From assembly GCA_003427395.1 (NCBI GenBank), contig BFEA01000090.1, positions 1,308,622 to 1,340,958 on the forward strand: 32,337 nucleotides of DNA, in the 5' to 3' direction. This stretch comes from Chara braunii. Lineage: Eukaryota > Streptophyta > Charophyceae > Charales > Characeae. The notes under the pieces were generated by a model, which saw only the letters and a list, made by a program, of their open reading frames with translations, had not been told where the DNA came from and made no database searches. Of this stretch, positions 9,775 through 19,307 are shown one piece after another. The position numbers were made by a program, and so were the translations under genes. How positions within the stretch are numbered: position 1 is the first letter of the stretch; each line of letters begins with the position of its first letter.

Positions 9775-9923
9775 ACCACCAGTACTTGGCCCAGCCATCG
9801 GCCGCAGAAAAAAATAGCGTAGAATCATTTCTAGTTGGATAACTTGGGCGCTCCTGTAGTGGCCCGTACATGTCCTAAAACCATGGCTTGTTTACGTGCA
9901 CGACTTTAGGAAGTACTGGTGGT
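9775..9923. mobile_element. Family I foldback element (short form), copy 2, inverted relative to copy 1
   Basis: A 149-bp element with ACCACCAGTACTTGGCC ends and a perfect TCAA target duplication at 9771-9774 and 9924-9927. Its reverse complement aligns along its whole length with the neighbour at 9579-9728. The two together form a large imperfect palindrome of about 345 bp. Confidence 0.87.
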
Positions 9924-10374
9924 TCAAACTTCGCAAACCTCCAAATGCAAAAAATGAAAGGTAACTTCACTATGCTAGTATACCAACCAGTTTGATAAAT
10001 TTGGTATGTATAGCGGCTATAGCCGCTTTAGTAGACAGCATGAAACTTGTGAACATAGTTCCTGGAGTGGAACCCTGACCACCAATCCAACACTTGATGA
10101 ACACTGCTTCACAATGATAGCAAGACAACATCGAAGGATCGAAAAGCATCGAAGGATAGAAAAACGACGTCGCTATGAACGCTTGGCTGCCACAAGCCAC
10201 TAATTACCATGGTAACTTTTCTAACACCTCTAGCGCTGAGGAATGACGGAGCATGTGTGGGTGAATGGTACGGACATGTAACTGTTGATAAACAGGTAAT
10301 GAGCTCAAATGGATGCAATAATATTAGGGACTACACCCTTTCACCAAAAAGAGAGAATCTAAGGGATAATACCG

Positions 10375-11465
10375 CGGCATAGAGCAACCCCGCATTCCTA
10401 AGGCGTTGGTTTTCAGACACACTCGAGCAATGCAGTCCAACAAGGAGAGGGATGGTCTGGCAGCGATGACGGAGCATAGAGCAACCCCTGTTTTCATAAC
10501 GCGTATTTTTGTCACATGCTCTCGAGAAATGCAGCCAGACAAGGAGAGAGATGGATGCTCTGGCAGCAAGGAGGCACCATACACGAACCCTGTTTCCATA
10601 AGGCGTATTTCTGTCGGATGCTCTCTAGAAAGGCGACCCGACAACGAGAGGATGGTTTGGCAGCCTCCTCCTGCAGCATGCCAAAGGTTCACCGGCTGAT
10701 ATAGTCGGCTCGCACCCCTTCGTTGGTTCCTCAGGGGCTATCCCTTTGTCCCTTCCATCCTTAGTCAGGGGTTAGGATCAACCCAGAGTAGAGTAAATAC
10801 TAAAAAGATTTAAGAGAAAGATTTATCGGATTAGTCCGACAACGAGCGGATGGTCTGGCAGCCTCCTGCGGCCCGCTCAGGGTTCACTGGCTGAGATAAT
10901 CGGCTTGCCCCCCTTGCTCGGTTTGGTAGGGGTTATCCCTTCGTACCTTCCCTCCTTCGCCAGGGGTTAGGGTCAACCCGGAGTGGAGGAAAAAGAACGA
11001 TTTTTTATCGGATTACCCAGCGGTGCTTTGACATGCGTGGAGGCTGGTGTGTAGGATGTATGCAAGGCCATATAGGTAGGTAGAGGTAGGTAGTGGGAGG
11101 TATAATTGAGAGAAGAATATAGCTCAGTTTTTTGGGGAAAAAAAACGGATGGTCTGGCAGCCATGACGGAGAATACAACAACCCTGTTTTCATAAGGCGT
11201 TTTTTTTTTTTCTTTCGACGCTCTCGAGAAGGACAGCCCAACAAGGAGAGGGAAGGATGTTCTGAGGGCGACGGTGCAGCACACAGCAACCACGTTTTCG
11301 TACGGCGTTTTCTAAGAGAAGCAGTCCGACAAGGAGAGGATGATCTGGCAGCAATGATGGAACGCACACCATCCCTGTTTTGGGAAGGCGTTTTTTTTTC
11401 TTTTGATGCTCTCGAGGAACGCAGCCCGAGAAGGAGCGGGAGAAGGATGGGTGGCTCTGGCAGCA
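10375..11465. repeat. Intronic minisatellite of ~99-bp units, with an embedded ~198-bp duplication
   Basis: Units carry the order 'aaggcgt.ttt', a CTCGAG-like word, 'gcagcccgacaaggagag', 'ggatggtctggcagc' and 'acggagca'. CTCGAG-type anchors occur at 10422, 10521, 10623, 11223 and 11411, and a degenerate unit lies at about 11322. Between 10641 and 11020 a second repeat with a period of about 198 bp ('ggttcaccggctga' to 'tttatcggatta') has been inserted and duplicated. The last unit runs up to the kinase exon donor at 11476. Confidence 0.8.
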
Positions 11466-11476
11466 GCATCACTTAC

Positions 11477-11704
11477 ATCACTTTTCAGCGCAGATGTCGA
11501 CGTGCCTCTATCTCCTGGTTCAATTGCCAAGAGGGTCTCCAGGAGGGCCAAGCTCGTAGGCGGGAAGTCTTTGAACACGTCACTCAGGCTCCGCTTATAA
11601 GGTTGCTGAGGTTTGAACATTGTTGCGTGGGGGAGCTTGCTCTTCCTCCAGTACTCCTCCGAGGGCGATCCGCACAGCTTGAAGATCTTATGCAGTTGTT
11701 CAAC
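11477..11704 (-). CDS. CRK/CDKC-like protein kinase, internal exon (kinase C-lobe)
   Basis: A 228-bp, phase-0 exon on the minus strand, running from the 'gtttcgcag' acceptor to the GTAAGT donor and encoding 76 residues. It begins 'VEQLHKIFKLCGSPSEEYW' and continues through 'YKRSLSDVFKDF' to a Leu-rich helix ending 'LETLLAIEPGDRGTSTSAL'. These are kinase subdomains X-XI of the CRK/CDK9-like group: the CGSPSE loop, and the helix before the invariant Arg, seen here as the R of 'PGDRGT'. The usual family sequence is DP-x-x-R, so 'EPGDR' is a mild variant. It joins in frame on both sides. Confidence 0.95.
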
Positions 11705-11965
11705 CTGCGAAACCACCAAGCATTGCCGCACCACCGGCAGACGAGAGCCATCATCACAATTGTCCCATTTGTCAGCATGGTCGTCAAGACGATCGTCGTC
11801 ATCCCGCTATCCACCATCAAGATCATCATCATAGTCATCATTGAATCTATCATCATCACCATCATCATTTGATTCACTGACAAAAAAGTACACAACCCCG
11901 CCAGCCCCCGTTTCCCCCCCCTCCGTGCCCCCCCTCCTCCCTGCCGCCCCCTCGCCCTCTGGAAG

Positions 11966-11991
11966 CTGCTGCAGCAGCAGCAGCAGCAGCA
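11966..11991. repeat. (GCA)n trinucleotide repeat
   Basis: A pure GCA run inside the kinase intron, preceded by a CTG-CTG segment that lets it fold back. Not translated in the inferred gene model. Confidence 0.85.
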
Positions 11992-12179
11992 TGACCACGA
12001 GCATTGGCACCATGTATGTCATAGCTATCACCATGACCATAATAACTATCCTCGTCAAAAAAAAAAAAAAAAAAAACTATCGTCGTCATCATCTTCAGCA
12101 TCAGCATTGTCATTTTCCATAGTGACCTTGGACATCATTGACATTTCGTTTTCAACTTTTCACCGATAACATCGCTACC

Positions 12180-12290
12180 ATCATCACCCAACGAGAACAC
12201 CCTGTCACTGTCCCGGCATCTAGACTGGAGTTCGACCAAATACACCTATAACGACCGGGTGTTCCATTTGGTTGAAGACCGTGGAGGATT
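12180..12290. mobile_element. Family II foldback element, diverged copy
   Basis: The right half, 'caaatacacctataacgacc' followed by 'gggtgttccatttggttgaagacc', aligns with the well preserved copy at 13.4 kb. The left end is a weaker match ('cacccaacgagaacacc'). Confidence 0.6.
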
Positions 12291-12352
12291 CGTGTATGAC
12301 CCTTCACCGTGCCGGGAAGATCAAAATAGTGTTGGAGGCAGTGGTGGCTTAA

Positions 12353-12559
12353 ACCACCAGTGCTTGGCCCATACATCGGCCGCGGGCCCTTGTCGTATAA
12401 TGCGCCGCGCTAACCTGGCTTCGGGGCTACCGGACCACAATGGCTGTCCGTGCCAGCCAAAAGAAGAAAAAACAAAAATCGCACGCTGGTGATTCGACAA
12501 AGCTTGGCGCGCAGGACGTTTGGAGCCCTGAAAGAAAGTGGCCGGGAAGTACTGGTGGT
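12353..12559. mobile_element. Family I foldback element (long form), copy 3
   Basis: 207 bp with ACCACCAGTGCTTGGCCC at one end and TACTGGTGGT at the other, and TTAA duplicated at both sides (12349-12352 and 12560-12563). The interior includes 'accggaccacaatggctg', shared with the copies at 21.7 kb and 17.7 kb. A further lone end, 'gtgccggtggtttgtgg', lies at about 12599-12616. It sits within the kinase intron. Confidence 0.87.
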
Positions 12560-12851
12560 TTAATGCGCTGCCGCAGAAAGATTTGGCCTGCTGGACCGAA
12601 AGTGCCGGTGGTTTGTGGTAGGCCCTTGTTAACCATGGTTTGGAAAATTTACTATTTAGGCACGTGGCCGATACCACAGAATGCCCCTCCGACCTCCTCC
12701 GGGGGCAGACACATAGCGGCAAACTCTGCAACTCTGGGGTAAAGAAATGGATGCATTAAAAAAAGAAAAGGCTGCAAAAGCATGTTCTTCTCGGGAGCGT
12801 AGTAGGAACACAACCGAACATATCGCCGTAATGGGGATAGGTGCAGATTAC

Positions 12852-13169
12852 CTCAGTTCGCCCAGGCATGATAGGTTTCCCTGCTATCAGTTCGGCCAAG
12901 ATGCATCCGGTCGACCACAGATCCACTGCTGCACCGTAGTTGGTGGCACCAAGCAGTAGCTCGGGAGGCCGATACCACAGTGTGACAACTCGGCTTGTGA
13001 GCGGCACATTCGCATCTGGGCGATAAAACGTCGCGAGTCCAAAATCTGCGATCTTGAGGTTGCCCTTGTTGTCCAGCAGTAGATTCGATCCCTTTATGTC
13101 CCGGTGCAACACACCCTTAATGTGGCAGTGCTCCAGCCCTCTCAACAGCTGCTGCATGTAGCATTTGAT
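12852..13169 (-). CDS. CRK/CDKC-like protein kinase, exon encoding the catalytic and activation loops
   Basis: A 318-bp, phase-0 exon (106 residues), starting after a 'ggatgccag' acceptor and ending at the GTAATC donor. It begins 'IKCYMQQLLRGLEHCH', as plant CRKs do after the hinge. HRD is at exon residues 22-24, the catalytic Asp being 24, with 'KGSN' at 26-29. DFG is at 42-44. The T-loop is 'PLTSRVVTLWYRPPELL', with the candidate activating Thr at 58 and the PPE motif at 68-70. 'VDLWSTGCILAEL' follows at 82-94. All catalytic residues expected in this segment are present, so it encodes an apparently active kinase. The family phosphorylates proteins on Ser/Thr and is related to the transcriptional CDKs (CDK9/12 group). 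Partner cyclin and localisation cannot be read from this window. The N-lobe exons lie further upstream on the minus strand and were not found. Confidence 0.96.
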
Positions 13170-13371
13170 CTGGCATCCACACAAAAATCATTTGTAAACG
13201 GCCGAGTCAGCAACAGGCAAGTCCGCAACAAGCCAACAACTAGGCGAACAACTAATAAGCCACAGTTCCATACGACCAGCCCGGTCATGGCACCCCCATC
13301 AGCATCTTGCTCACTGAGCTATGTTGGCGAGCTGTCCATTTCAGATGCTGCTGCACCAGCATCTCTGTCTG
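13170..13371. other. Start of the upstream kinase intron
   Basis: The acceptor AG is at 13171-13170. No adjoining exon encoding the hinge (LVFEYMEHDL-type) or Gly-rich loop is visible up to the window end. Everything from here on is either intron or sequence upstream of the gene. Confidence 0.6.
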
Positions 13372-13488
13372 CGCTACCGTCTTCACCCGAATAGAACGCC
13401 AGGTAATTATCGCTGTATCTGGGCTGAGAGTTGTGCCAAATACACAGCTATAATGACCGGGCGTTATATTCGGGTGAAGACGGTAGCG
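13372..13488. mobile_element. Family II foldback element, best preserved copy
   Basis: Near-perfect ~27-bp terminal inverted repeats: the left reads 'ctaccgtcttcacccgaata' and the right ends with its complement. The interior is shared with the copies at 7.8, 12.2 and 20.8 kb. At about 117 bp it is a typical non-autonomous hairpin element. Confidence 0.85.
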
Positions 13489-13803
13489 AGCTCCGTGTCG
13501 CTCGTACTGTTAGCCCAATCAACCATATCCTGGTTACTGACCAAGTTAACATATGCTTGTTGGGCAGTCAATTAACTTGAATCAAGCATCCCACAGGATT
13601 CTGGCTTAATCACACAATTAATCATCCCAGCCGAACACCCCGGATCCCCGTACTTCGTCATACCACAATTACAATGACCTGAACAAAAATGTAAACAGAA
13701 TGTATTTTTAGACTATTTCTCCAATTCGCAAGTAATGCATAAATAAGGTAAGAAAGAGAATTTCTGAATTTCATTATATTCATTCTAAATTTGTATTAAA
13801 TAC

Positions 13804-13832
13804 TTTTTTTTTTTTTTTTTGGGGGGGGGGGG
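13804..13832. repeat. T17-G12 homopolymer pair
   Basis: A T-run directly followed by a G-run. It may be an assembly-prone site. Confidence 0.8.
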
Positions 13833-13916
13833 ACACATGCTCGAGTCTATTCGTGGGGAGCAACACGTGCTGGGAACCGGGCCCAGCGTCCCATATAGAA
13901 TTATACAAAAGATTTG

Positions 13917-15412
13917 ATACCAGGGCCCTTACCTGGTTCTCGGCTAGGAACAATCTGAGAACTATAAAACAGATTCTGGAAATTTAGGAAAAACTGTTCA
14001 AAAAACATGGATAACTGCTAACCTATTACTAGGCTACTCAAGCAGCACTTACTAAGTCAAAACGGAAAGCCACAGAGGCCCATTGAATGCTCAGAACCCC
14101 TGGAATCCCCAGCAAAACATTCTAAGAATCTCTAACACTGTCTTATTCCCTGGCGAGCTTTCCCAGGCCTCATGCCCCCATCCTGCTAGATTACAGGGCA
14201 ACACAACTCACCCCGGCTCCGGCCAGCGTCGTACCGACAGCAACCCTCGGTTTTCCCTTGGAATGCCCAGCCCAAGGCATCCCCAAATCTCTCTACCAGG
14301 CCTCATGCTCCTGCTATCACAGGTTACAGGGCAACCCCCCAGCTCCGGCCAGCGTCGTTCTGGCATCGAAAAACCGCAGATCCATGAATATAACAGTATT
14401 AACAAAACCTAAAATGAGTTGCCAGAGGTGCCCAGAATCCTAAGGCATTCTCAAGACTTTCCTCATGAGATAGGGTAAATCCAAAAAGGCTTGGAAAAAT
14501 ATGAGAGCGGGGAGTCGAAACTGAAACTGCCTACTATCCAAAAACTCCCCCCCTCAGCAGACGAAACATCGGTCCAGGCTTTCAGTCCTCGTACCAGAAC
14601 TCACTTGATCTTATACCCCCTTCTGCTAGGGTAACAGGGCACCACAAACCTCCCCAGTACTGACCAAACTAGTTCTTACGGACAGGAAGTGCCTTCCTCC
14701 CTTGACAATTCCCTTAGCGGCAAGCCCCTGACATAAGTTACAGGGTCAATACCCCGGCGCCGGCTACGTCGAACGGTCTGGTTATGCCTTCCACCCTCGA
14801 CATAACTCCACAGGCCTCAAGCTCCCCCTAGGTCACAGAGCAAAAGCTCCAGCACCGGCCTGTGCCGTCCCAGCATCGTCCTTCTAACCTACTTACCTTC
14901 ACAAACAACCTTCCTCTGTTGAGAGCCCCCTTACTACCTTCCATCCTCCAATTCTAACTCCCCCCCCTTCCCTCCTTTTTTTGAGATACCAGGGCCATTA
15001 CCTGGCTTCGGCTAAGAAGAAACAGAAAAACAGGAAAACGAAATCCACCCACGATCCAGCTCCTTCCCCGCACCGCAGAGGGAAGACTGCTGCCCAGGCA
15101 TTCAGTGCTCGTACCAGAACACGCTAGATCTCATACCCCCCTTGCTAGGGTGACAGGACAAGACCGACTCCCCCAGTACCAACCAAACTAGTTCTGACGG
15201 ACAGGAAGTGTCTGTCTCCCTCGACAACTTCCTTAGCTGCACAGCCCCCACAGTTACAGGGTCACTGCCCCGGCAACAGCTACGTTGAACAAGATGGTTA
15301 TGCCTTCCACCCTCAGCATAACTCCAATGGTCTCAAGCTCCCCCTGGTTACAGAGCACCTGCTCCAGCACCGACCACTGTCACCCCACCCCATCCTTCTA
15401 ATAGACCTACTA
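13917..15412. repeat. C-rich region built from repeated modules, including a ~320-bp direct duplication
   Basis: Bases 14571-14894 recur at 15091-15412, diverged but continuous (shared 'ctcgtaccagaac', 'accaaactagttct', 'acggacaggaagtg', 'ggttatgccttccaccctc'). A ~65-bp module recurs at least six times (near 14170, 14300, 14735, 14812, 15250 and 15330): 'cctcaagctcccc', 'ggttacagggca', 'ctccagcaccggcc' and 'gtcgt..cagcatcg'. A header word, 'gataccagggccnttacctgg', occurs at 13917 and 14985. No long open frame crosses it. It could be the decayed core of a retroelement or a complex satellite. Confidence 0.7.
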
Positions 15413-15701
15413 CTAATCTATGATCTAAATTCATCTAACCAATCACTATTGCTATTGAATTCAGTATTTACCTAGGCTAGCAGAGTGGCCAGGGGCAAGT
15501 TGCCCACAATCACTGGCGACTCCATCTGCTAACCATCCCGGATAATTTCCCCGCAAATCATCTATTAACCATCTGTTAATCACCTCGTAACCACTCTGGT
15601 TACACAATGCCACTTTTCTCAAAGCCTCAGAAGAATTAAACATATCTCATATGCCAGGCCAGCAAATTGGGAATTAATGCAGTAAAAGGCTAGGAAGACT
15701 T
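15413..15701. other. No feature recognised
   Basis: AT-richer spacer without open frames or clear repeats. Confidence 0.5.
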
Positions 15702-16190
15702 TCATGACCGGCCGGTCACCCGGGCATGATGCCCGGGGGGGTCTAACGCCTGGGATACCCGGGCATGGGGAAATAATAGCGGGGGGGGGGGGGAATTGGT
15801 GGGGGGGGTTTTCCGCATTCTCCGAGAGGAGCCCAAATCCGAGCTCTTTTCTTTTTCTGAGTGTTGGCTTTGAAGGGGGGGCAATGGGGGTATAAATTGT
15901 TTTTGAAGGGGCTGAAGGGGTTTAAAGGGGTGTGCCCTGGTGAGATTCTGTTATTTTCTTTTTATCTTCAGTTCCGTGAGGAATTCTGATGTGACCCTCA
16001 GCCAAAAGTTGTTTGTATTGCAATTCTACACAACATATTTTTTTCCAGAATTCTTTTCTTTTTCTTCCTTTTTTTGGGGGGGCCGCTGGGGTTGCCCGGG
16101 ACTCTGCCCGGGGGTCATGCCCGGCCGGTCACTCGGGTGTGTTTCCGGGCATAACTTGGGTGCCCGGGCGCCCGAGTAAACGGCCTATAG
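15702..16190. repeat. Element with long GC-rich palindromic ends (CCCGGGCATG words)
   Basis: The left end (15702-15770) contains 'gaccggccggtc', then 'cccgggcatgatgcccggg', then another 'cccgggcatg'. The right end (16085-16175) repeats 'tgcccggg', 'gtcatgcccggccggtcac' and 'gggcgcccgag' in inverse order. Between the ends is an AT-rich core with 'gccaaaagttgtttgtatt' followed by an 'acacaacat'-like stretch, also present at about 398-436. It is probably a non-autonomous foldback transposon related to the element at the window start. It also has G-runs of 12 at 15781-15793. Confidence 0.6.
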
Positions 16191-16283
16191 GTAAAAGGGC
16201 TTCGTTGAGCCTTTCGGGAATTCTTCATGGGAGTGTCGAGTAAATGCGCTAGTGAACGGGGACATCAACAGAACATAACCCAT

Positions 16284-16300
16284 CCCCCCCCCCCCCCCCC
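16284..16300. repeat. Poly-C run
   Basis: Seventeen consecutive C, with a smaller C-run shortly after (16340-16354). Confidence 0.9.
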
Positions 16301-16415
16301 AAACCATACTTCTCTGTATTGTTCCAGTTTTAATGGATGACCCCCCTCCCCCCAGACATGATAATTATCCATCAGACCATGTGAATTCCTGATGCGGTCT
16401 GTCAGAAACAGAAAC

Positions 16416-16520
16416 AGTCACCCATGAGCTGTTCAAATACAGACCGGAGTTCAAATCCATGAATGGAGATATGAGAACTGGAGCGACGTCATTCCAATTA
16501 CCGGGACTCGAAAGAGCCCA
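16416..16520 (+). mobile_element. tRNA-derived SINE fragment, 5' truncated
   Basis: 'gtcacccatgagctgttcaaatacagacc' followed by the B-box-like 'ggagttcaaatcc' aligns with the tRNA-like heads of the two SINEs on the opposite strand (16.8 and 24.4 kb). The A-box part is missing and there is no clear tail. Confidence 0.55.
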
Positions 16521-16770
16521 GTATTGTTATTTATTGTTGCTACCTCCGTATGTCTGGATTGGGTAATTTACACGCCTGCTTCCTTCCTTTGCCTTGGATG
16601 TGGCGGAGGCCGGGTAGGGCGACTTCAGTCACTTCGCACATTCTGAAACAAGTCTTGAACCAACTCTGTCTGTACTTCTTCGACTCTGAGTCAACATATG
16701 ATGAGATTCAAGGGGCTCATAGCTTGATCTCTTCCACGACAGTACATCAAAGAGCCGCAGCTGCGCAACA

Positions 16771-16955
16771 TTTTATTTTTTTTAATCTTTTTCGAAAGGT
16801 CGACGGCCTTGAGAGAGGTCATCTGTGAAGTTTGAAATGACCAGCGCCAATTCGTAGAGAATTATTTCATTCCATTCACCTAGTTCCATGGGGATTGGAT
16901 CTCAGGTCTGTATTTCCACACTTCATGGGTGTACCAACTGAGATACGCCACCAAT
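16771..16955 (-). mobile_element. tRNA-derived SINE, full-length copy
   Basis: Read on the minus strand it begins 'ggcgtatctcagttggtac' (A-box), continues to a diverged B-box ('gagatccaatcc'), a ~100-nt body with 'aaataattctctacgaatt' and 'ctctctcaaggccgt', and ends in an A-rich tail at 16771-16783. It aligns along its length with the copy at 24374-24560. Confidence 0.75.
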
Positions 16956-17127
16956 CGGTGCAGCACGTATTTTCTAGCAGGAGCTATACAAATCTACGAC
17001 AAACGTCAGGGTGGTGCTCACACTGACTAACACCGCAGACGAGATGAGAAATAGGGAGGTGGAACACGCGCAGAGAAGCATCAGCACCCGCCAGACCACA
17101 AAGATCGCGGAGTGGGGAGCTTCTTAA

Positions 17128-17260
17128 ACCACCAGTACGGCCGGGCCCGGAGGCGCCTTACTGCGCGTCGGCAAGGGATGCGCAGTGTTCGCACTGCAAG
17201 ACTGATAGTTTTGCTGCTTGCACATGTCGGTTGTGAGGTTGGGGAGCTAACAGCAGTTAG
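17128..17260. mobile_element. Family I element, single end (truncated)
   Basis: Starts with ACCACCAGTAC directly after TTAA (17124-17127), but no matching right terminus was found. The interior is GC-rich ('ggccgggcccggaggcgcc'). The right boundary is arbitrary. Confidence 0.5.
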
Positions 17261-17285
17261 TTGCAAGGGATTGTAGCAGAATCGC

Positions 17286-17331
17286 CAGCAGCAGCAGCAG
17301 CAGCAGAAGGTGATGATGGTGATGATGATGA
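17286..17331. repeat. (CAG)n followed by a (GATGGT/GAT)n tract
   Basis: A run of CAG units at about 17286-17306 is followed by GATGATGGTGATGATGATG. Same trinucleotide types as in the kinase intron. Confidence 0.8.
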
Positions 17332-17675
17332 CTCTGCAAAGTGGCAGCCGACTGCGAGAAGGAAAAGAAGAGAAAAAGGAAGATGAGGATCACGACGATG
17401 ATATTAGGAGGATGGCTCTGTGTGTGTGGCCCGTGGCTCCTGGTACAGGTGGCAATGTCAGCGGTGGAAAGCAAGGATGATAAGAAGCAGGCCAGTTTAT
17501 ATGGTGTCTTCATGTAGTCATGTGGAATCACATGACTTTGTGACCTGGGCAAGATATGGCATCTTTGGATGCATTCGAATGGTATTCCGAACATGTCACT
17601 TGGTGTTTTTGACTAGACAAAAGCGGTGGTGGCTGCTGTGGTGTGGATGTTAGTGGAAGTGTGTATTACATGGTT

Positions 17676-17785
17676 ATACCGCCAGTGCTCGGCCCCAGCC
17701 TTGCAGAAAAAGCAACTTGTCGCCACCGCACTGTAGCGGGCTCGGCTTTCTGGACCACAATGGCTGGGGCCGTGAGCCAGATGGG
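17676..17785. mobile_element. Family I element (long form), diverged and truncated copy
   Basis: Left-like end 'accgccagtgctcggcccc', and interior 'ctttctggaccacaatggct' matching the copies at 12.4 and 21.7 kb. No right terminus was found. Confidence 0.55.
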
Positions 17786-17906
17786 GTTGCAATGAGGAGG
17801 AAGTTTTTCGGGTCTCGTGCTATCATCATGGCCTCCGTGATGGGGTTGGACCCATTCAATCCAAAGGATGTTCAGCCGTTGAAAATTCTGATCTGCTTCT
17901 GCTCAG

Positions 17907-18010
17907 CCTGGGAGTGATAGCCTTTAAGTATGCTGCACTGCAGGTAGTTCCTCTCACAGTCTGGGAGTGATGACCTTTCAAGTATGCCACGCTGTAGGTG
18001 GTCCATCTCG
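17907..18010. repeat. 53-bp tandem repeat, two copies
   Basis: 'ctgggagtgat' starts at 17908 and 17961, each followed by 'cctttaagtatgc' and a 'gtaggtggtcc'-type end. The minus frame crossing it yields a repeated 'AYLK' peptide but no recognisable protein. Confidence 0.8.
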
Positions 18011-18546
18011 AAGTCCGTTTCCATCTCAGGCAGCTGTATCCGCTCTTCATCCGGTGAGGTCCCATCACAGGTGCAAAACTGAGGAAGGCTAGCATTGCAT
18101 GTGGGACATGAGTGAGGAGAGTCGCGCGGGTGGGGACATCAGGATAGTCCCCACAGTAGAGACACGTACTGTCTACTTTGGCAGCTTTGTGGAATCATCA
18201 ACGTGTCGTCTGCTTGCCAAAAGGAAAGCAGACTCATGCTCAATTTTTTTTTTTCTTTTTTTTTTGAATGCTCACAGCTATGTCTGCAAGCCAAAAGACG
18301 ATACCAAGGCCGCGAGCGTCCATTTGTCTGCAGATTTCAAACTCCCACGGCAAACAAGAAACGATGGACTCGGGACTTGCGCATACATGGTTGAGGGTGG
18401 GGCATGCGTGCTCATGTTCAGTGTGATGGCCTGACTTGCCCCTTTATCTTTTTCGCTTGGAAACACTGCCGCACGTCGCTCGCGCTTTTTTTTTTTTGTT
18501 TTCATTTGGAGACAGCCTGACACTTGGCTTTCTCCTAGATGCAGAG
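18011..18546. other. No gene recognised
   Basis: Contains T-runs at 18246-18265 and 18487-18497. Frames on both strands are short and overlapping. Confidence 0.5.
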
Positions 18547-18996
18547 CATTGCACTCTCTTTCTTCCGGGAGATTCAGAAAAACGGCCCCAGCACGATGCT
18601 GCAGGCCCCCTATTTTAATCCAACTCCCTGCTTTACCGCGGCTGTGGGGGGTGCACACCCGGAGCTGTCGCCTGACGAAAACACGTCCCGGCAGGCGTTG
18701 CACTTCATTTCTTCCGGGAGATTCAGAAAAACCGCCCCAGCACGTTTCTGCAAGCCCCCTATGTTAATCCCACTGCCTGCTTTACCGCGGCTGTGGGGGG
18801 TGCACACCCGGAGCTGTCGCCTGACGAAAACACGTCCCGGCAGGCGTTGCACTTCATTTCTTCCGGGAGATTCNGAAAAACCGCCCCAGCACGTTTCTGC
18901 AAGCCCCCTATGTTAATCCCACTGCCTGCTTTACTGCCGCTGGCAGGGGCTGCAAACCTGGAGCTGGCGCTTGACGAAAACACGTCCTCGCAGCCA
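18547..18996. repeat. 149-bp minisatellite, three units
   Basis: 'gattcagaaa' recurs at 18571, 18720 and 18869. Units two and three are nearly identical over their first half ('gccccagcacgtttctgc', 'ccccctatgttaatccc'), while the second half of unit three has diverged. Base 18874 is N. 149 is not a multiple of three, so the long frames through it are not a protein repeat. Confidence 0.92.
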
Positions 18997-19224
18997 AACA
19001 AGATCCGCGACATGATGATTCAACCCCCCTAACTTTAAAACGCAGCCGCCAAGACCAACATCACGCTGCCTAACAACCAACCGGGGAACCAAAATCCGAC
19101 CACAGCAAGGCAGGAACAACCAATCTGCTAGCAATTAATGAGCGGATAAAATCGATTGAAAGAATCTGCATGGCTGATCAGGGCATCCACACACGGCTGT
19201 CGTAAAAGGTGTGCACTTGTGTAG

Positions 19225-19277
19225 TTTTCCATGATAGGCCTACCTGAGAGTTTTTCCATGATAAGCCTACCTGAGGC
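19225..19277. repeat. 27-bp tandem repeat, two copies
   Basis: 'ttttccatgata.gcctacc' at 19225 and 19252. Confidence 0.85.
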
Positions 19278-19307
19278 CACTGCAGCAATGCTGAGCGGAG
19301 GCCTTCA

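Larger units (their letters stand above)
7586..11476 (-). other. Intron (3,891 bp) between the last two kinase exons
   Basis: The donor is GTAAGT at 11476-11471, directly after a GAT codon. The acceptor is 'gattgcag' ending at 7586. Both flanking exons are in phase 0. The intron is filled with mobile-element debris (listed separately) and a ~99-bp minisatellite whose last unit abuts the donor site. No independent gene is evident inside it. Confidence 0.9.
11705..12851 (-). other. Intron (1,147 bp) within the kinase domain
   Basis: The donor GTAATC at 12851-12846 directly follows a GAG codon. The acceptor is 'tttcgcag' at 11712-11705. The intron holds a CATCAT-type trinucleotide tract (about 11814-11868), a GCA/CAG run (11966-11991), an A-run (12057-12076), a decayed family II element and a family I element. 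Confidence 0.92.

Noticed and set aside
10375-11465. CRISPR-like regular array
   Set aside because: Units are near-continuous ~99-bp minisatellite repeats without short identical repeats and unique spacers, inside a eukaryotic intron.
18549-18916. Repeated cysteine/proline-containing peptides in minisatellite frames
   Set aside because: The 149-bp period shifts frame each unit, so no consistent repeat protein is encoded.
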